Shown here: positions 1-6,174 of the stretch, in pieces
Position numbering within the stretch: the stretch's first letter is position 1
Layout of the letters: every line of letters begins with the position of its first letter
NCBI GenBank assembly: GCA_002418825.1
Contig: DIEW01000059.1
Span: 1 to 7,532, forward strand
From: Syntrophaceae bacterium UBA5764
Lineage (GTDB): Bacteria; Desulfobacterota; Syntrophia; Syntrophales; Smithellaceae
Reading direction: 5' to 3'
Length of the DNA stretch: 7,532 bases
The notes under the pieces: model-generated
The model's input: only the letters and a program-made list of their open reading frames with translations
The model's database searches: none
Told to the model about the DNA's origin: nothing
Position numbers and translations under genes: made by a program

Positions 1-1
1 C

Positions 2-850
2 CGCGGCGCGGGCCCTCTGCCGCCTCTGGGAGTGGCCGGCGCGGCGTGGGGCACGGCGCTGGCAGCCGCAGCGACCTGTGTCATTGGCTATATTTATCTG
101 CTGCGGCATAACCCTTACATCAACATGCATGGCTGGGATTATAGTTTGGATTGGCATATTATCCGCGAGGTTTTTGTCATCGGCGTGCCCGCCTCGCTGC
201 AGATGATTGTGATATCGCTTTCCGGTGTCATCATTATTTCTCTGGTCAACACTTTCGGCACTGATGTCACCGCGGCTTTCGGCATCGGCATGCAGGTGGA
301 TATGCTCGCCACCATTCCTTTTATGTCCATCGGCATGGCGGCGACTTCTATTGCCGGCCAGAATTTGGGCGCGCATATGCTGGAACGTGTTTTTGAAACG
401 ATGCGCAAATCGCTGTATTTCGCACTGGCCATTGGAATTTTCTGCACGGTTGTTCTATCCGTTTTCCCTCATCAAATTGGCGCGCTTTTTCTGGAGCAAT
501 CAGCGACAAACGCCAGAGTCCTGGAATTTGTGGCCGATTATTATTTCTGGATGGCATTTATTTTCCCTTGTTTCGCGTTCATCTTCGTCATCCAGGGTAT
601 CCTGCGCAGCGCGGGCGACACGGTGGCGCTGTTGGCTCTTTCGTTTATCGCCATGTTCATCATCCGCATTCCTCTCGCCTATCTGCTGGCCGGGCCTGTC
701 GGCTTTGAACAGAACGGCATCTGGATGGCTATGCTTTCCAGCAGCACGCTGGCGGTGGGACTCAACTGGTTGTACTACAAAGGCGGCAGGTGGAAAAGAA
801 AGCGGATATTTGAGAAAGCAGAAGCATCTTCGCTTGAAAACACGCCATGA
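2..850 (+). CDS. MATE-family multidrug/cation efflux transporter, C-terminal part (5' end outside window)
   Basis: Integral inner-membrane antiporter that exports drugs or metabolites using a Na+ or H+ gradient (family knowledge). The reading frame is open to the left edge, so the gene begins upstream. The GTG at 32 is an internal Val in the continuous stretch PLPPLGVAGAAWGT, not a start. About 282 residues are visible, roughly the last 60% of a usual 440-480-residue MATE protein. Diagnostic pieces are GVAGAAWGT at the end of the first half, IGVPASLQMIV at the start of the second MATE repeat, SIAGQNLGA, GILRSAGDT and RIPLAYLLAGPVGF, separated by about seven hydrophobic helices. The tail is short and charged (KGGRWKRKR). 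The stop is at 848-850, followed by a terminator-like hairpin. NorM versus DinF subtype and substrate cannot be decided from this part. Confidence 0.93.
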   Translation, partial: RGAGPLPPLGVAGAAWGTALAAAATCVIGYIYLLRHNPYINMHGWDYSLDWHIIREVFVIGVPASLQMIVISLSGVIIISLVNTFGTDVTAAFGIGMQVDMLATIPFMSIGMAATSIAGQNLGAHMLERVFETMRKSLYFALAIGIFCTVVLSVFPHQIGALFLEQSATNARVLEFVADYYFWMAFIFPCFAFIFVIQGILRSAGDTVALLALSFIAMFIIRIPLAYLLAGPVGFEQNGIWMAMLSSSTLAVGLNWLYYKGGRWKRKRIFEKAEASSLENTP

Positions 851-869
851 ATTTAGCGCGTGCCTATCG

Positions 870-910
870 GAGACAGGAACTTTTATTTCCTGCCTCGCCG
901 TGTTATTTTT
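870..910 (+). terminator. Possible Rho-independent terminator after the MATE gene
   Basis: The inverted repeat 870-879 / 887-896 forms a 10-bp stem with one A/C mismatch around a 7-nt loop. A T-rich run (TTATTTTT, 903-910) follows after a spacer of about 6 nt. The spacer makes it weaker than a canonical terminator, but it lies 20 bp after the MATE stop and just before the next promoter. Confidence 0.45.
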
Positions 911-923
911 GCAAAGTTTATAA

Positions 924-952
924 TTGACTTGCCGTTGTGTTTTCTTTACACT
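924..952 (+). promoter_or_regulatory. sigma70-like promoter for the CDF transporter gene
   Basis: TTGACT (924-929) and TACACT (947-952) are separated by exactly 17 nt, matching the consensus at 5/6 and 4/6. Transcription would begin near 959, leaving an approximately 80-nt 5' leader before the ATG at 1040. The position right after the MATE hairpin suggests the two transporter genes are transcribed separately. Confidence 0.6.
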
Positions 953-973
953 CACTTCCGTGGAAAACAAAAT

Positions 974-1031
974 CCTGCTAAGCCGGATGGCTACTCGACC
1001 GGTTGAGAAAGTTTCGATGAGTATAGCGGGG
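974..1031 (+). promoter_or_regulatory. Candidate structured 5' leader of the CDF gene (unknown class)
   Basis: Complementary segments suggest a three-way junction. Outer stem P1 is 974-980 with 1024-1030 (7 bp, one G-U). P2 is AGCC 981-984 with GGCT 989-992 around GGAT. P3 is 994-998 with 1003-1007 (one G-U) around CCGG. A competing pairing is ACTC 993-996 with GAGT 1019-1022, which excludes P3. The 3' strand of P1 contains the only purine-rich ribosome binding site candidate (GGGG 1028-1031, 8 nt before the ATG). I do not recognise a known riboswitch consensus (not yybP-ykoY, NiCo or fluoride as I remember them). Folding was done by eye. Confidence 0.35.
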
Positions 1032-1039
1032 CAGACATC

Positions 1040-2032
1040 ATGAGTGACATTCACGCCGGTTTGAGTGACAGGATGACCGACAAGCAGAAGGAGCTGCTGC
1101 TCCTCAAGGTTGCCACAGGCATTACGGTCACTTATGCAGTTGCCGCTATTTTCATTGCTCTGGTTTCCGATTCCCAGGCCATGCTGCTTGACGGCCTGTA
1201 CAGCATGATTGACATCGCCATTTCTTTCATATCGATATATGTGGTAAATAAGATACATCAGCCTCCGAACGAAAAATACCACTTCGGCTATGCCAAATTC
1301 GAATCTTTCATGACCGCCGTGGATGGTTTGCTGCTTCTGGCTCTCTGCTGCTTGACAATGATTACCGCTTTGCAAGATCTGATACACCCCGACCCCGTCA
1401 AGCACATTGAAGTTATCGTCGGATTTGCTTTCATCAGTATCTTTGTGTGTCTGAGTATGGGCGTTTTCATGCGCCGCGCCGGCCGCAAGTGGCATTCCGA
1501 GGTGTTGCTGGCCGACAGCCAGCTTTGGTTGATTGAGGGCAGTGTCTCTGCCGGCATTTGCATCGCTTTTTCCATTGGCATGGTCATGCAGCACGTGCCG
1601 GGCTGGGAGCAATATACTGCTTACATCGATCCGCTTGCCTGCATTATGATTGCGTTGGCTTTTATTGCCCAGCCAATCAGAATTATCCGCGAAAGTTTTC
1701 ATGACCTGGTCGATGCCTGTCCGAGCGATGAAATCCGCAATAGAATTTTCAACAAATGCGAGGAATGCCGGCGGCAATTAAAGCTCGACGCCGTAAAGTG
1801 GTTTCGACTGCGTAAGGCAGGGCGGCGCCTTTTTCTCACTGTTTGCTTTACCGCTCCGGACCATCCTCCGTTGAAGGAGTTTACGCTTATGAAACGTGAT
1901 ATTGTCAAGGCGCTTAATGAAGTCGAACCGGAGCTTGATGCCTGTGTGGTCTTCGACAGTGTTGAAAACGAAACGCCCCCGCCCCGCCGGTTACTCGCTG
2001 CCAAACGCGGTTTCGAGATGAGCCCTGCTTAA
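1040..2032 (+). CDS. Cation diffusion facilitator (CDF) family transporter with atypical metal site
   Basis: Predicted inner-membrane divalent-cation/H+ exchanger of the CDF (YiiP/CzcD) superfamily, 330 residues. Six helices are visible: about 24-42, 47-69, 90-111, 122-143, 155-180 and 195-215. A cytoplasmic C-terminal domain of about 105 residues follows, normally the dimer/metal-sensing part. Family signatures are the TM2 segment DGLYSMIDI, the TM2-TM3 loop YHFGYAKFES (80-89) and the end of TM6. The expected (H/D)xxxD pair in TM2 reads Y54xxxD58, with D51 one turn earlier, and the expected HxxxD in TM5 reads L162xxxE166, with D159 just before. Substrate therefore cannot be assigned by analogy to zinc exporters. 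ATG 1040 lacks a good AGGAG; ATG 1073 (Met12) is an alternative. It has its own promoter and a possibly structured leader. Confidence 0.9.
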   Translation: MSDIHAGLSDRMTDKQKELLLLKVATGITVTYAVAAIFIALVSDSQAMLLDGLYSMIDIAISFISIYVVNKIHQPPNEKYHFGYAKFESFMTAVDGLLLLALCCLTMITALQDLIHPDPVKHIEVIVGFAFISIFVCLSMGVFMRRAGRKWHSEVLLADSQLWLIEGSVSAGICIAFSIGMVMQHVPGWEQYTAYIDPLACIMIALAFIAQPIRIIRESFHDLVDACPSDEIRNRIFNKCEECRRQLKLDAVKWFRLRKAGRRLFLTVCFTAPDHPPLKEFTLMKRDIVKALNEVEPELDACVVFDSVENETPPPRRLLAAKRGFEMSPA

Positions 2033-2072
2033 ACCGGTGTTTTGATTTGCCCCCGCGAAAAAGGTTAATGGC

Positions 2073-2096
2073 ATTTCACGATACGGGAAATTTTTT
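2073..2096 (+). terminator. Weak terminator-like hairpin after the CDF gene
   Basis: ATTTC (2073-2077) and GAAAT (2087-2091) can pair around a 9-nt loop, followed by a run of T (2091-2096). The stem is only five pairs and AT-rich, so termination here is uncertain. Confidence 0.2.
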
Positions 2097-2185
2097 CATC
2101 GTCGCCATTGAGACACTCACGAATCGGGCGGTTAAAAAATGGTGATTCTTCGTCTTAAGCGGAACAATGAGGGTAACCTGAAGTC

Positions 2186-2214
2186 TTGCCAATTTCCGCG
2201 CAGGCAGGTATTCT
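2186..2214 (+). promoter_or_regulatory. Possible sigma70-like promoter before the RlpA-like gene
   Basis: TTGCCA (2186-2191) and TATTCT (2209-2214) have a 17-nt spacer and match the consensus at 5/6 and 4/6. The predicted +1 near 2221 would leave almost no leader before ATG 2224. Either the mRNA is nearly leaderless, translation starts slightly downstream (ATG 2233), or this match is fortuitous. Confidence 0.3.
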
Positions 2215-2223
2215 AAAGAACCT

Positions 2224-2961
2224 ATGTGCAGAATGTGGAAAAAAAATACGGGAATATTGACTCCCAAAATAAAAGTACGCGCTGTTTTCAGCCTGCTTAT
2301 CGCCCTCCTGTTTTGTTTCTATAGCGGCTGCTTCATTATCAGAATTCCCTACAAAGTGGTGAAAGGAACGGTCAAGGGCACGTATTATGTGGTCAAAGGC
2401 GCTTACGAGTTGACGGCGGGAACCACGAAACTCGTTTACCACGTGGGAAAATTTACCTTCAATGTCGTGAAAGCTCCGATTGAATGGGCGCTTACGAATG
2501 ACGATATCGAATCCATCGACGAATTGTCTCCCAAGGAGGCGATACGCCAGGGCAGAGTAAAAAACGCTCCCTACAAAGTAAAGGGGAAGATGTATTATCC
2601 CCTGTCGGTTGAACAGTCGTATTCCTATCAGGAGACGGGCGTTGCTTCATGGTATGGTTACGAGACACTGACCAAAGAGGGCGGCCGCATGACGGCGAAC
2701 GGCGAGGCGTTTGACCCGAAGGGATTAACCGCCGCGCACAAATTTCTGCCTTTACCCATACATGTCAAAGTGACCAATCTGGAAAATGGCCGCTGGATTA
2801 TTGTTCGGGTGAATGATCGCGGGCCTTTTCCCAGCGACCATAATCCCGCCTCTGGTGAAAGAATCATTGATTTGAGCGCGGGCGCGGCCAAAAAACTTGG
2901 CTTTTATGAGAAAGGCTTGGCCAAAGTGAAGGTCGAAACTGTCCAGCTGGAAGAAGAGTAA
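2224..2961 (+). CDS. rlpA: RlpA-like septal ring lipoprotein / putative lytic transglycosylase
   Basis: Predicted outer-membrane or periplasmic lipoprotein that cleaves denuded peptidoglycan glycan strands, the activity known for RlpA of Pseudomonas. The 245 residues read in order: a basic N-terminus and hydrophobic segment (20-34); a lipobox-like YSGC with lipidated Cys at 36, where Tyr at -3 is unusual; a lysine/glycine/aromatic linker (43-90) with repeated VVKG/VKGTYY units; the pre-domain PYKVKGKMYYPL; and a double-psi beta-barrel domain (137-240). The barrel carries GVASWYG, TANGEAFDP, TAAHKFLPL and VRVNDRGPF. His172 and Asp198 correspond to the conserved catalytic pair. There is no SPOR domain, so septal targeting would have to use another part, perhaps the linker. 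The start is uncertain because no clear ribosome binding site precedes ATG 2224. Confidence 0.9.
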   Translation: MCRMWKKNTGILTPKIKVRAVFSLLIALLFCFYSGCFIIRIPYKVVKGTVKGTYYVVKGAYELTAGTTKLVYHVGKFTFNVVKAPIEWALTNDDIESIDELSPKEAIRQGRVKNAPYKVKGKMYYPLSVEQSYSYQETGVASWYGYETLTKEGGRMTANGEAFDPKGLTAAHKFLPLPIHVKVTNLENGRWIIVRVNDRGPFPSDHNPASGERIIDLSAGAAKKLGFYEKGLAKVKVETVQLEEE

Positions 2962-3184
2962 TCTGAATCGGTACGCTGTCGAAAAGCTGAAACAAAAATC
3001 GTAAATGTTCAGGTCAGGGAAATAAGCCGTCTTTAAGTTGGCGGCAAACATAAATTCTTTGAATATCAGCTACATACGGCATGGGCCATAAGCGTAAAGA
3101 ATTAATGTTTTATTCAATGATTCGTGCTAGAGTCCGAACAATCAGCCTCGCTATTTCCATCCGCTCAGGCTAATAGAAGAACAA

Positions 3185-3194
3185 AAGGAACAAG
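3185..3194 (+). promoter_or_regulatory. Ribosome binding site fixing the GTG start at 3195
   Basis: AAAAGGAA lies just upstream, with GGA at 3187-3189 five nt before GTG 3195. No in-frame ATG lies nearby with a comparable site, and the reading NKLSIGNLLAKVPIIQGGM matches the usual N-terminus of the flavoprotein family, so GTG is taken as the start. Confidence 0.6.
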
Positions 3195-4289
3195 GTGAAT
3201 AAACTTAGCATAGGAAACCTGCTGGCAAAAGTGCCTATTATTCAGGGTGGAATGGCTGTGGGAATTTCAAAAAGCGGGCTGGCTTCCGCGGTGGCCAATG
3301 CCGGCGGCATTGGTGTGATTGCCACAGCGGGAATCGCGCATTTAGCGGATGATTTGTCTTCAAATTTCATTGAAGCGAACAATAGAATTTTTGCCGAGGA
3401 AATAAGAAAAGCCAAATCTCTGACCAGGGGAATCATCGGCGCAAATATAATGTCGGCGCTTTCCAATTACGCGGCACTGGCGAAAGTCGCCATTAAAGAG
3501 GGCATCGATATTATTTTTTCCGGCGCCGGACTGCCTTTAAGTCTTCCTTCGTTTCTGCCGGAGGGGAATACCTCCACAAAGCTCGTGCCCATCGTCTCCT
3601 CGGCGAAAGCATTGATGCTGATAGCGCGTCGCTGGATAAGCAAGTTTAACTATGTTCCTGATGCCGTCGTGATAGAAGGCCCTCTGGCCGGCGGGCATTT
3701 GGGATTCAGAAAAGACAATATATTTAACGAAGAATATTCTTTGGAAAAACTTGTTCCAGATGTTTTATCACAGGCTAAAACGCTGGAAGATAAGTATGGC
3801 AAGCCTGTTCCCGTGATACCTGCCGGCGGTATTTACACCGGCGCGGATATTCATAAATTTATTAAAATGGGCGCTTCAGGCGTGCAAATGGCCACGCGCT
3901 TTGTGGCCACTTACGAATGTGATGCTTCCAGTGAAATAAAAAACGCATACATAAAAGCCAATAAGGAAGATATTATCATTATCGAAAGCCCCGTGGGAAT
4001 GCCCGGAAGAGCGATTCATAATCATTTTCTGGACGATGTGGCCAGCGGGCATAAAAAACCTTTCAAATGTCCTTACCACTGTATTACGACCTGCGATTTT
4101 AAAAAAGCGCCTTATTGCATCGCCAACGCTTTATGCAACGCCACCGAAGGTAATATTTCCGAAGGTTTCGCCTTTGCCGGTCAAAATGTCTGGCGGGTTG
4201 ATAAAATTGTTCATGTAAGCGAGCTCATACAATCATTGAATGATGAGTATGATGAAGCGGAAAAGAATGATTTAAACAACAGCCGATAA
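3195..4289 (+). CDS. NPD-family (nitronate monooxygenase / 2-nitropropane dioxygenase-like) FMN oxidoreductase
   Basis: A 364-residue TIM-barrel flavoprotein of the NMO/FabK group. Relatives oxidise alkyl nitronates or, in the FabK branch, reduce enoyl-ACP; which applies here is not decidable. Visible motifs are VPIIQGGMAVGIS at the first strand (13-25), ANAGGIGVI (34-42), the conserved EGPLAGGHLG with candidate catalytic His168, IPAGGIYTG (208-216), and the FMN-phosphate segment GASGVQMATRF (226-236). The C-terminus carries Cys292, Cys296, Cys300 and Cys308 (C-x3-C-x3-C-x7-C), then GFAFAGQNVWRV. As I recall, this extension marks a subgroup common in anaerobes and could hold a metal or Fe-S centre (inference). 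It is cytoplasmic, with no signal peptide. It is flanked by 233-bp and 305-bp gaps and so probably monocistronic. Confidence 0.88.
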   Translation: MNKLSIGNLLAKVPIIQGGMAVGISKSGLASAVANAGGIGVIATAGIAHLADDLSSNFIEANNRIFAEEIRKAKSLTRGIIGANIMSALSNYAALAKVAIKEGIDIIFSGAGLPLSLPSFLPEGNTSTKLVPIVSSAKALMLIARRWISKFNYVPDAVVIEGPLAGGHLGFRKDNIFNEEYSLEKLVPDVLSQAKTLEDKYGKPVPVIPAGGIYTGADIHKFIKMGASGVQMATRFVATYECDASSEIKNAYIKANKEDIIIIESPVGMPGRAIHNHFLDDVASGHKKPFKCPYHCITTCDFKKAPYCIANALCNATEGNISEGFAFAGQNVWRVDKIVHVSELIQSLNDEYDEAEKNDLNNSR

Positions 4290-4440
4290 AAATCTTTTCA
4301 AAATTCTTTTTCGTATCAGTTTGCGGGTTTCATTACGCAAATTCGCGCCGCTAAAAGCCGGATGGTGAGGCAAGAGGCGTGTCGTACGGCAAATATAAAT
4401 ATTTAAAAAACAAATAATTTATGTTCCTCTTTTGTTGGCA
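4290..4440 (+). other. Intergenic stretch after the NPD gene, no gene seen
   Basis: No credible ORF or RNA gene is visible. A TTTGCG/CGCAAA 6-bp stem (4320-4325 / 4336-4341) lacks a T-run, so there is no convincing terminator for the NPD gene. The second half becomes strongly AT-rich toward the promoter of the next gene. Confidence 0.5.
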
Positions 4441-4469
4441 TTTATATGTTTTTGACATTATGCTATATT
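4441..4469 (+). promoter_or_regulatory. Extended -10 promoter of the small secreted-protein gene
   Basis: TGCTATATT (4461-4469) is an extended -10 element (TG-n-TATATT, 5/6). TTTATA (4441-4446) sits 17 nt upstream as a 4/6 match to the -35. A perfect TTGACA also lies at 4452-4457 but has no good -10 at 16-18 nt. The predicted start near 4476 gives an A-rich leader of about 120 nt. Confidence 0.5.
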
Positions 4470-4580
4470 ACTCAATTAACAGAACAAAAAAGATAATTAA
4501 ATAAGTCAAACAAATATAATAACAGCATAACCAGCCCTTTTTCGCATAATTACAGGGTGCAAAGAATATTAAACAAAAAA

Positions 4581-4585
4581 AGGAG
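4581..4585 (+). promoter_or_regulatory. Strong ribosome binding site
   Basis: AGGAG, preceded by an A-run, lies 9 nt before ATG 4595 and is the strongest Shine-Dalgarno match in the window. Together with a dedicated promoter and terminator it suggests the gene is well expressed. Confidence 0.75.
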
Positions 4586-4594
4586 AATTTTGTC

Positions 4595-5230
4595 ATGAAA
4601 AAAACATTAATCATTCTTTTGTTTATCCTGGCCGCCATGTTTTTTGTTGACGCCAAATTTGCGCCGCTTTTTCTGCCCTTTGTTTTTGCTCATTGTGATA
4701 CTCTTGACGGGCCAGTTGTTAGAACGGCAAGAATCGCCCTGGAAAAAGGCGATGTCACGCCATTGCTTAAATGGGTGCGGGCAAGCGATGAAAAAGAAAT
4801 CACCGATGCTTTCAATAAAACCATTGCCGTCCGCGCCAAAGGTTCTGAAGCCAAAGAATTGGCGGACATGTATTTTTTTGAAACGCTGGTTCGTATTCAC
4901 CGGGCGGGTGAAGGAGCTCCCTATACGGGTTTGAAGCCGGGTGAAACGGTTGACGCCGCTGTTGCCCTGGCGGATAAGGCGCTGGAAACCGGGGAGGTGG
5001 ATAAATTGATAGATGTTTTAACAAAGGCAATGGCCAATGGAATACGTGAGCGTTTTCAGCATGCCCTGCAGACAAAAAAACATGCCGACGAATCAGTTGT
5101 GGCTGGCCGTGAATTTGTTGAAAAATATATTACCTTCACACATTACGTGGAAGGATTGCACGGTATTATAAAAGGACACGGCGGGCATCACGACGCGGAA
5201 GCCATGGGCGGCGGCGGGTACGGACATTAA
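4595..5230 (+). CDS. Secreted His-rich protein, DUF6448-type, function unknown
   Basis: A 211-residue exported protein. Residues 1-32 form a Sec signal peptide (MKKT start, hydrophobic 5-18 and 22-32). The most likely cleavage is after FVFA (32), leaving a mature N-terminus His-Cys-Asp; an earlier site after VDA20 is possible. The mature part matches my memory of DUF6448: HCDTLDGPV, an Ala-rich helix, LKWV, DAF, VR, then FFETLVRIHRAGEGAPYTG (94-112). It ends in a His/Gly-rich tail with His at 183, 189, 195, 198, 199 and 211. The predicted fold is mostly helical and periplasmic or secreted. The His distribution suggests metal binding (inference). It is a single-gene unit with an extended -10 promoter, strong ribosome binding site and strong terminator. 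Confidence 0.8.
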   Translation: MKKTLIILLFILAAMFFVDAKFAPLFLPFVFAHCDTLDGPVVRTARIALEKGDVTPLLKWVRASDEKEITDAFNKTIAVRAKGSEAKELADMYFFETLVRIHRAGEGAPYTGLKPGETVDAAVALADKALETGEVDKLIDVLTKAMANGIRERFQHALQTKKHADESVVAGREFVEKYITFTHYVEGLHGIIKGHGGHHDAEAMGGGGYGH

Positions 5231-5246
5231 AAACTATTTTATTCCG

Positions 5247-5277
5247 GGGGCGTGTTTGACGGACACGCCCCTTTTTT
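5247..5277 (+). terminator. Rho-independent terminator of the secreted-protein gene
   Basis: A perfect 9-bp stem, GGGGCGTGT (5247-5255) with ACACGCCCC (5263-5271), has a 7-nt loop and six T residues (5272-5277). No comparable T-run follows the stem on the - strand, so it acts mainly on the + strand gene. It marks the end of the GC-richer block: the - strand RM-derived sequence starts 6 bp further on. Confidence 0.92.
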
Positions 5278-5282
5278 CTAGA

Positions 5283-5393
5283 TTAATTGTTTTGTTCCAC
5301 GATGGCGATTTCTTCGGGGGTTAAATCGTATAGCTCGTAAACCAGTTTGTCGATTTGTTTGTCGGTGGTGTCAATCTGACGCTTGATAATTTA
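5283..5393 (-). pseudogene. Remnant of a Type IIG-like methylase gene 3' end (tail copy B)
   Basis: Read on the - strand, the 35 codons from 5390 to the stop at 5283 encode IIKRQIDTTDKQID followed by KLVYELYDLTPEEIAIVEQN, plus Asn. This is clearly homologous to the C-terminus of the methylase at 7091. An in-frame TAA (5391-5393) sits immediately upstream and there is no start codon, so it is not a gene. DNA 5298-5382 matches 7106-7190 at 77 of 85 positions. The homology may continue to about 5396 in another frame (GAT AAA TT, as in a D-K-L-I-I-K ancestor), which would imply a small deletion. It lies only 8 nt after the stop of the 253-residue gene. Confidence 0.85.
5320..5357 (-). repeat. 38-bp core of the RM-tail repeat, copy B
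   Basis: Matches copy C (6707-6744) at 37 of 38 positions and copy A (7128-7165) at 36 of 38. It encodes the QIDKLVYELYDLT segment on the - strand. Identity falls to about 13 of 22 just beyond the core on the gene-end side when B and C are compared. Confidence 0.85.
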
Positions 5394-5401
5394 TCCGCCC
5401 T

Positions 5402-6163
5402 CTAACGTGGTGGGTAAAATACTCCTAGAACCATAAATATGTCACGAAAACGCTGCATATTGCCTACAAAAAAATACACATCTCTTTTTTTATCATCGGT
5501 AATTTCTTCCCACTTTTGCTTGATTTTATTTAAACAAACCTTTTCATCTTTATATTGCGCGCGCCAACTACGATATGCTTGGCCTATTTCCCAATCAATT
5601 ATCGAGAGCTTATGACCGGGACAATTATCATCTTCCGCGCAATAAAATGTGTAATAAAAATTATAAGGGATTTCTTCAATCGCATCTTTGTATTTGTTAA
5701 AGAAGCTTAGTTGGGCATAACATGCGTTACGAGCTTGCGCATTAGATGGAGATTGTTTTTTCCAGTCAAAAGATATTTTTGCTGGCTTGATAACTCCTAA
5801 AGACAAATCATGTTCTTTGGCATCTTTGTAAATTTCACACATTGATTTTATTTGTGAACGTAAAACGATTTCTTTCCTTTTTTGCCAGTTGTGTTTTGTA
5901 TTAAGACGATCAATAATTTTTATAGAATCAGGATATACCTTAAGGCTTTCAGATCTGGCGTCATCTTTTGCTTTCCAGCAGTCTACTTCAATTATGCTGT
6001 ATTTCTTAAATTTCTTTTCGTTATCAAGGTCACGGTAAGGAATTGGATATAGTCGAACCAAATTATTGTTGCTAAGGTCAACACCCGCGCAACACACGGT
6101 CTCGCTATATTTTTTGCTTGGATTTGGATATGCTTTGACAGTTATGAGTATTTGTTTTTTCAC
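5402..6163 (-). CDS. Uncharacterised protein encoded next to DUF488 (253 aa)
   Basis: I do not know a name for this family, but its pattern feels recurrent: an N-terminal ITVKAYPNPSKKYSETVCCAG (the 7-27 region), VRLYPIPYRDLD (36-47), KYSIIEVD, a DxRSES-type segment near 67-73, LGVIKPAKI (122-130), then C175-x5-C181-x2-H184 leading into IIDWEIGQAYRSW, and a C-terminal VYFFVGNMQRFRDIFMVLG. It is soluble, with no signal peptide or TM helix. The conserved Cys/His and the N-terminal Cys24-Cys25 suggest a metal site or thiol chemistry (inference). The start is GTG at 6161-6163, chosen because the protein begins KKQILITVKAYP there; the ribosome binding site is weak (AGAG). The gene is 11 nt after DUF488, so the two are co-transcribed. 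It is AT-rich, unlike the genes to its left, and is followed within 8 nt by RM-tail remnant B. Confidence 0.82.
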   Translation of the reverse strand: MKKQILITVKAYPNPSKKYSETVCCAGVDLSNNNLVRLYPIPYRDLDNEKKFKKYSIIEVDCWKAKDDARSESLKVYPDSIKIIDRLNTKHNWQKRKEIVLRSQIKSMCEIYKDAKEHDLSLGVIKPAKISFDWKKQSPSNAQARNACYAQLSFFNKYKDAIEEIPYNFYYTFYCAEDDNCPGHKLSIIDWEIGQAYRSWRAQYKDEKVCLNKIKQKWEEITDDKKRDVYFFVGNMQRFRDIFMVLGVFYPPR

Positions 6164-6174
6164 AACTCTGACAT

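Noticed and set aside
225..923. 232-codon + strand frame overlapping the MATE gene
   Set aside because: Arg/Ser/Trp-rich translation typical of an out-of-frame shadow of a GC-rich membrane-protein gene, with no start signal.
500..1777. Long antisense open frame of 425 codons across the MATE 3' end and CDF gene
   Set aside because: It crosses an intergenic region and two well-supported genes, its translation is low-complexity with no recognisable domain, and it is explained by codon bias of the opposite strand.
981..4365. The 10-mer AGCCGGATGG occurs both in the CDF leader (981-990) and before the secreted-protein gene (4356-4365)
   Set aside because: A shared 10-mer is expected by chance in a window of this size, and the surrounding sequence and pairing differ.
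4356..4390. Sequence resembling group II intron domain V (AGCCGGATG ... CGTACGGC, 35 nt, with a GCAA)
   Set aside because: The lower stem pairs like domain V, but the upper stem does not close around the GCAA, and no domain VI, intron-encoded protein or other intron part is nearby.
4452..4457. Perfect TTGACA as the -35 for the secreted-protein gene
   Set aside because: No acceptable -10 lies 16-18 nt downstream. The extended -10 TGCTATATT at 4461-4469 pairs better with TTTATA at 4441.
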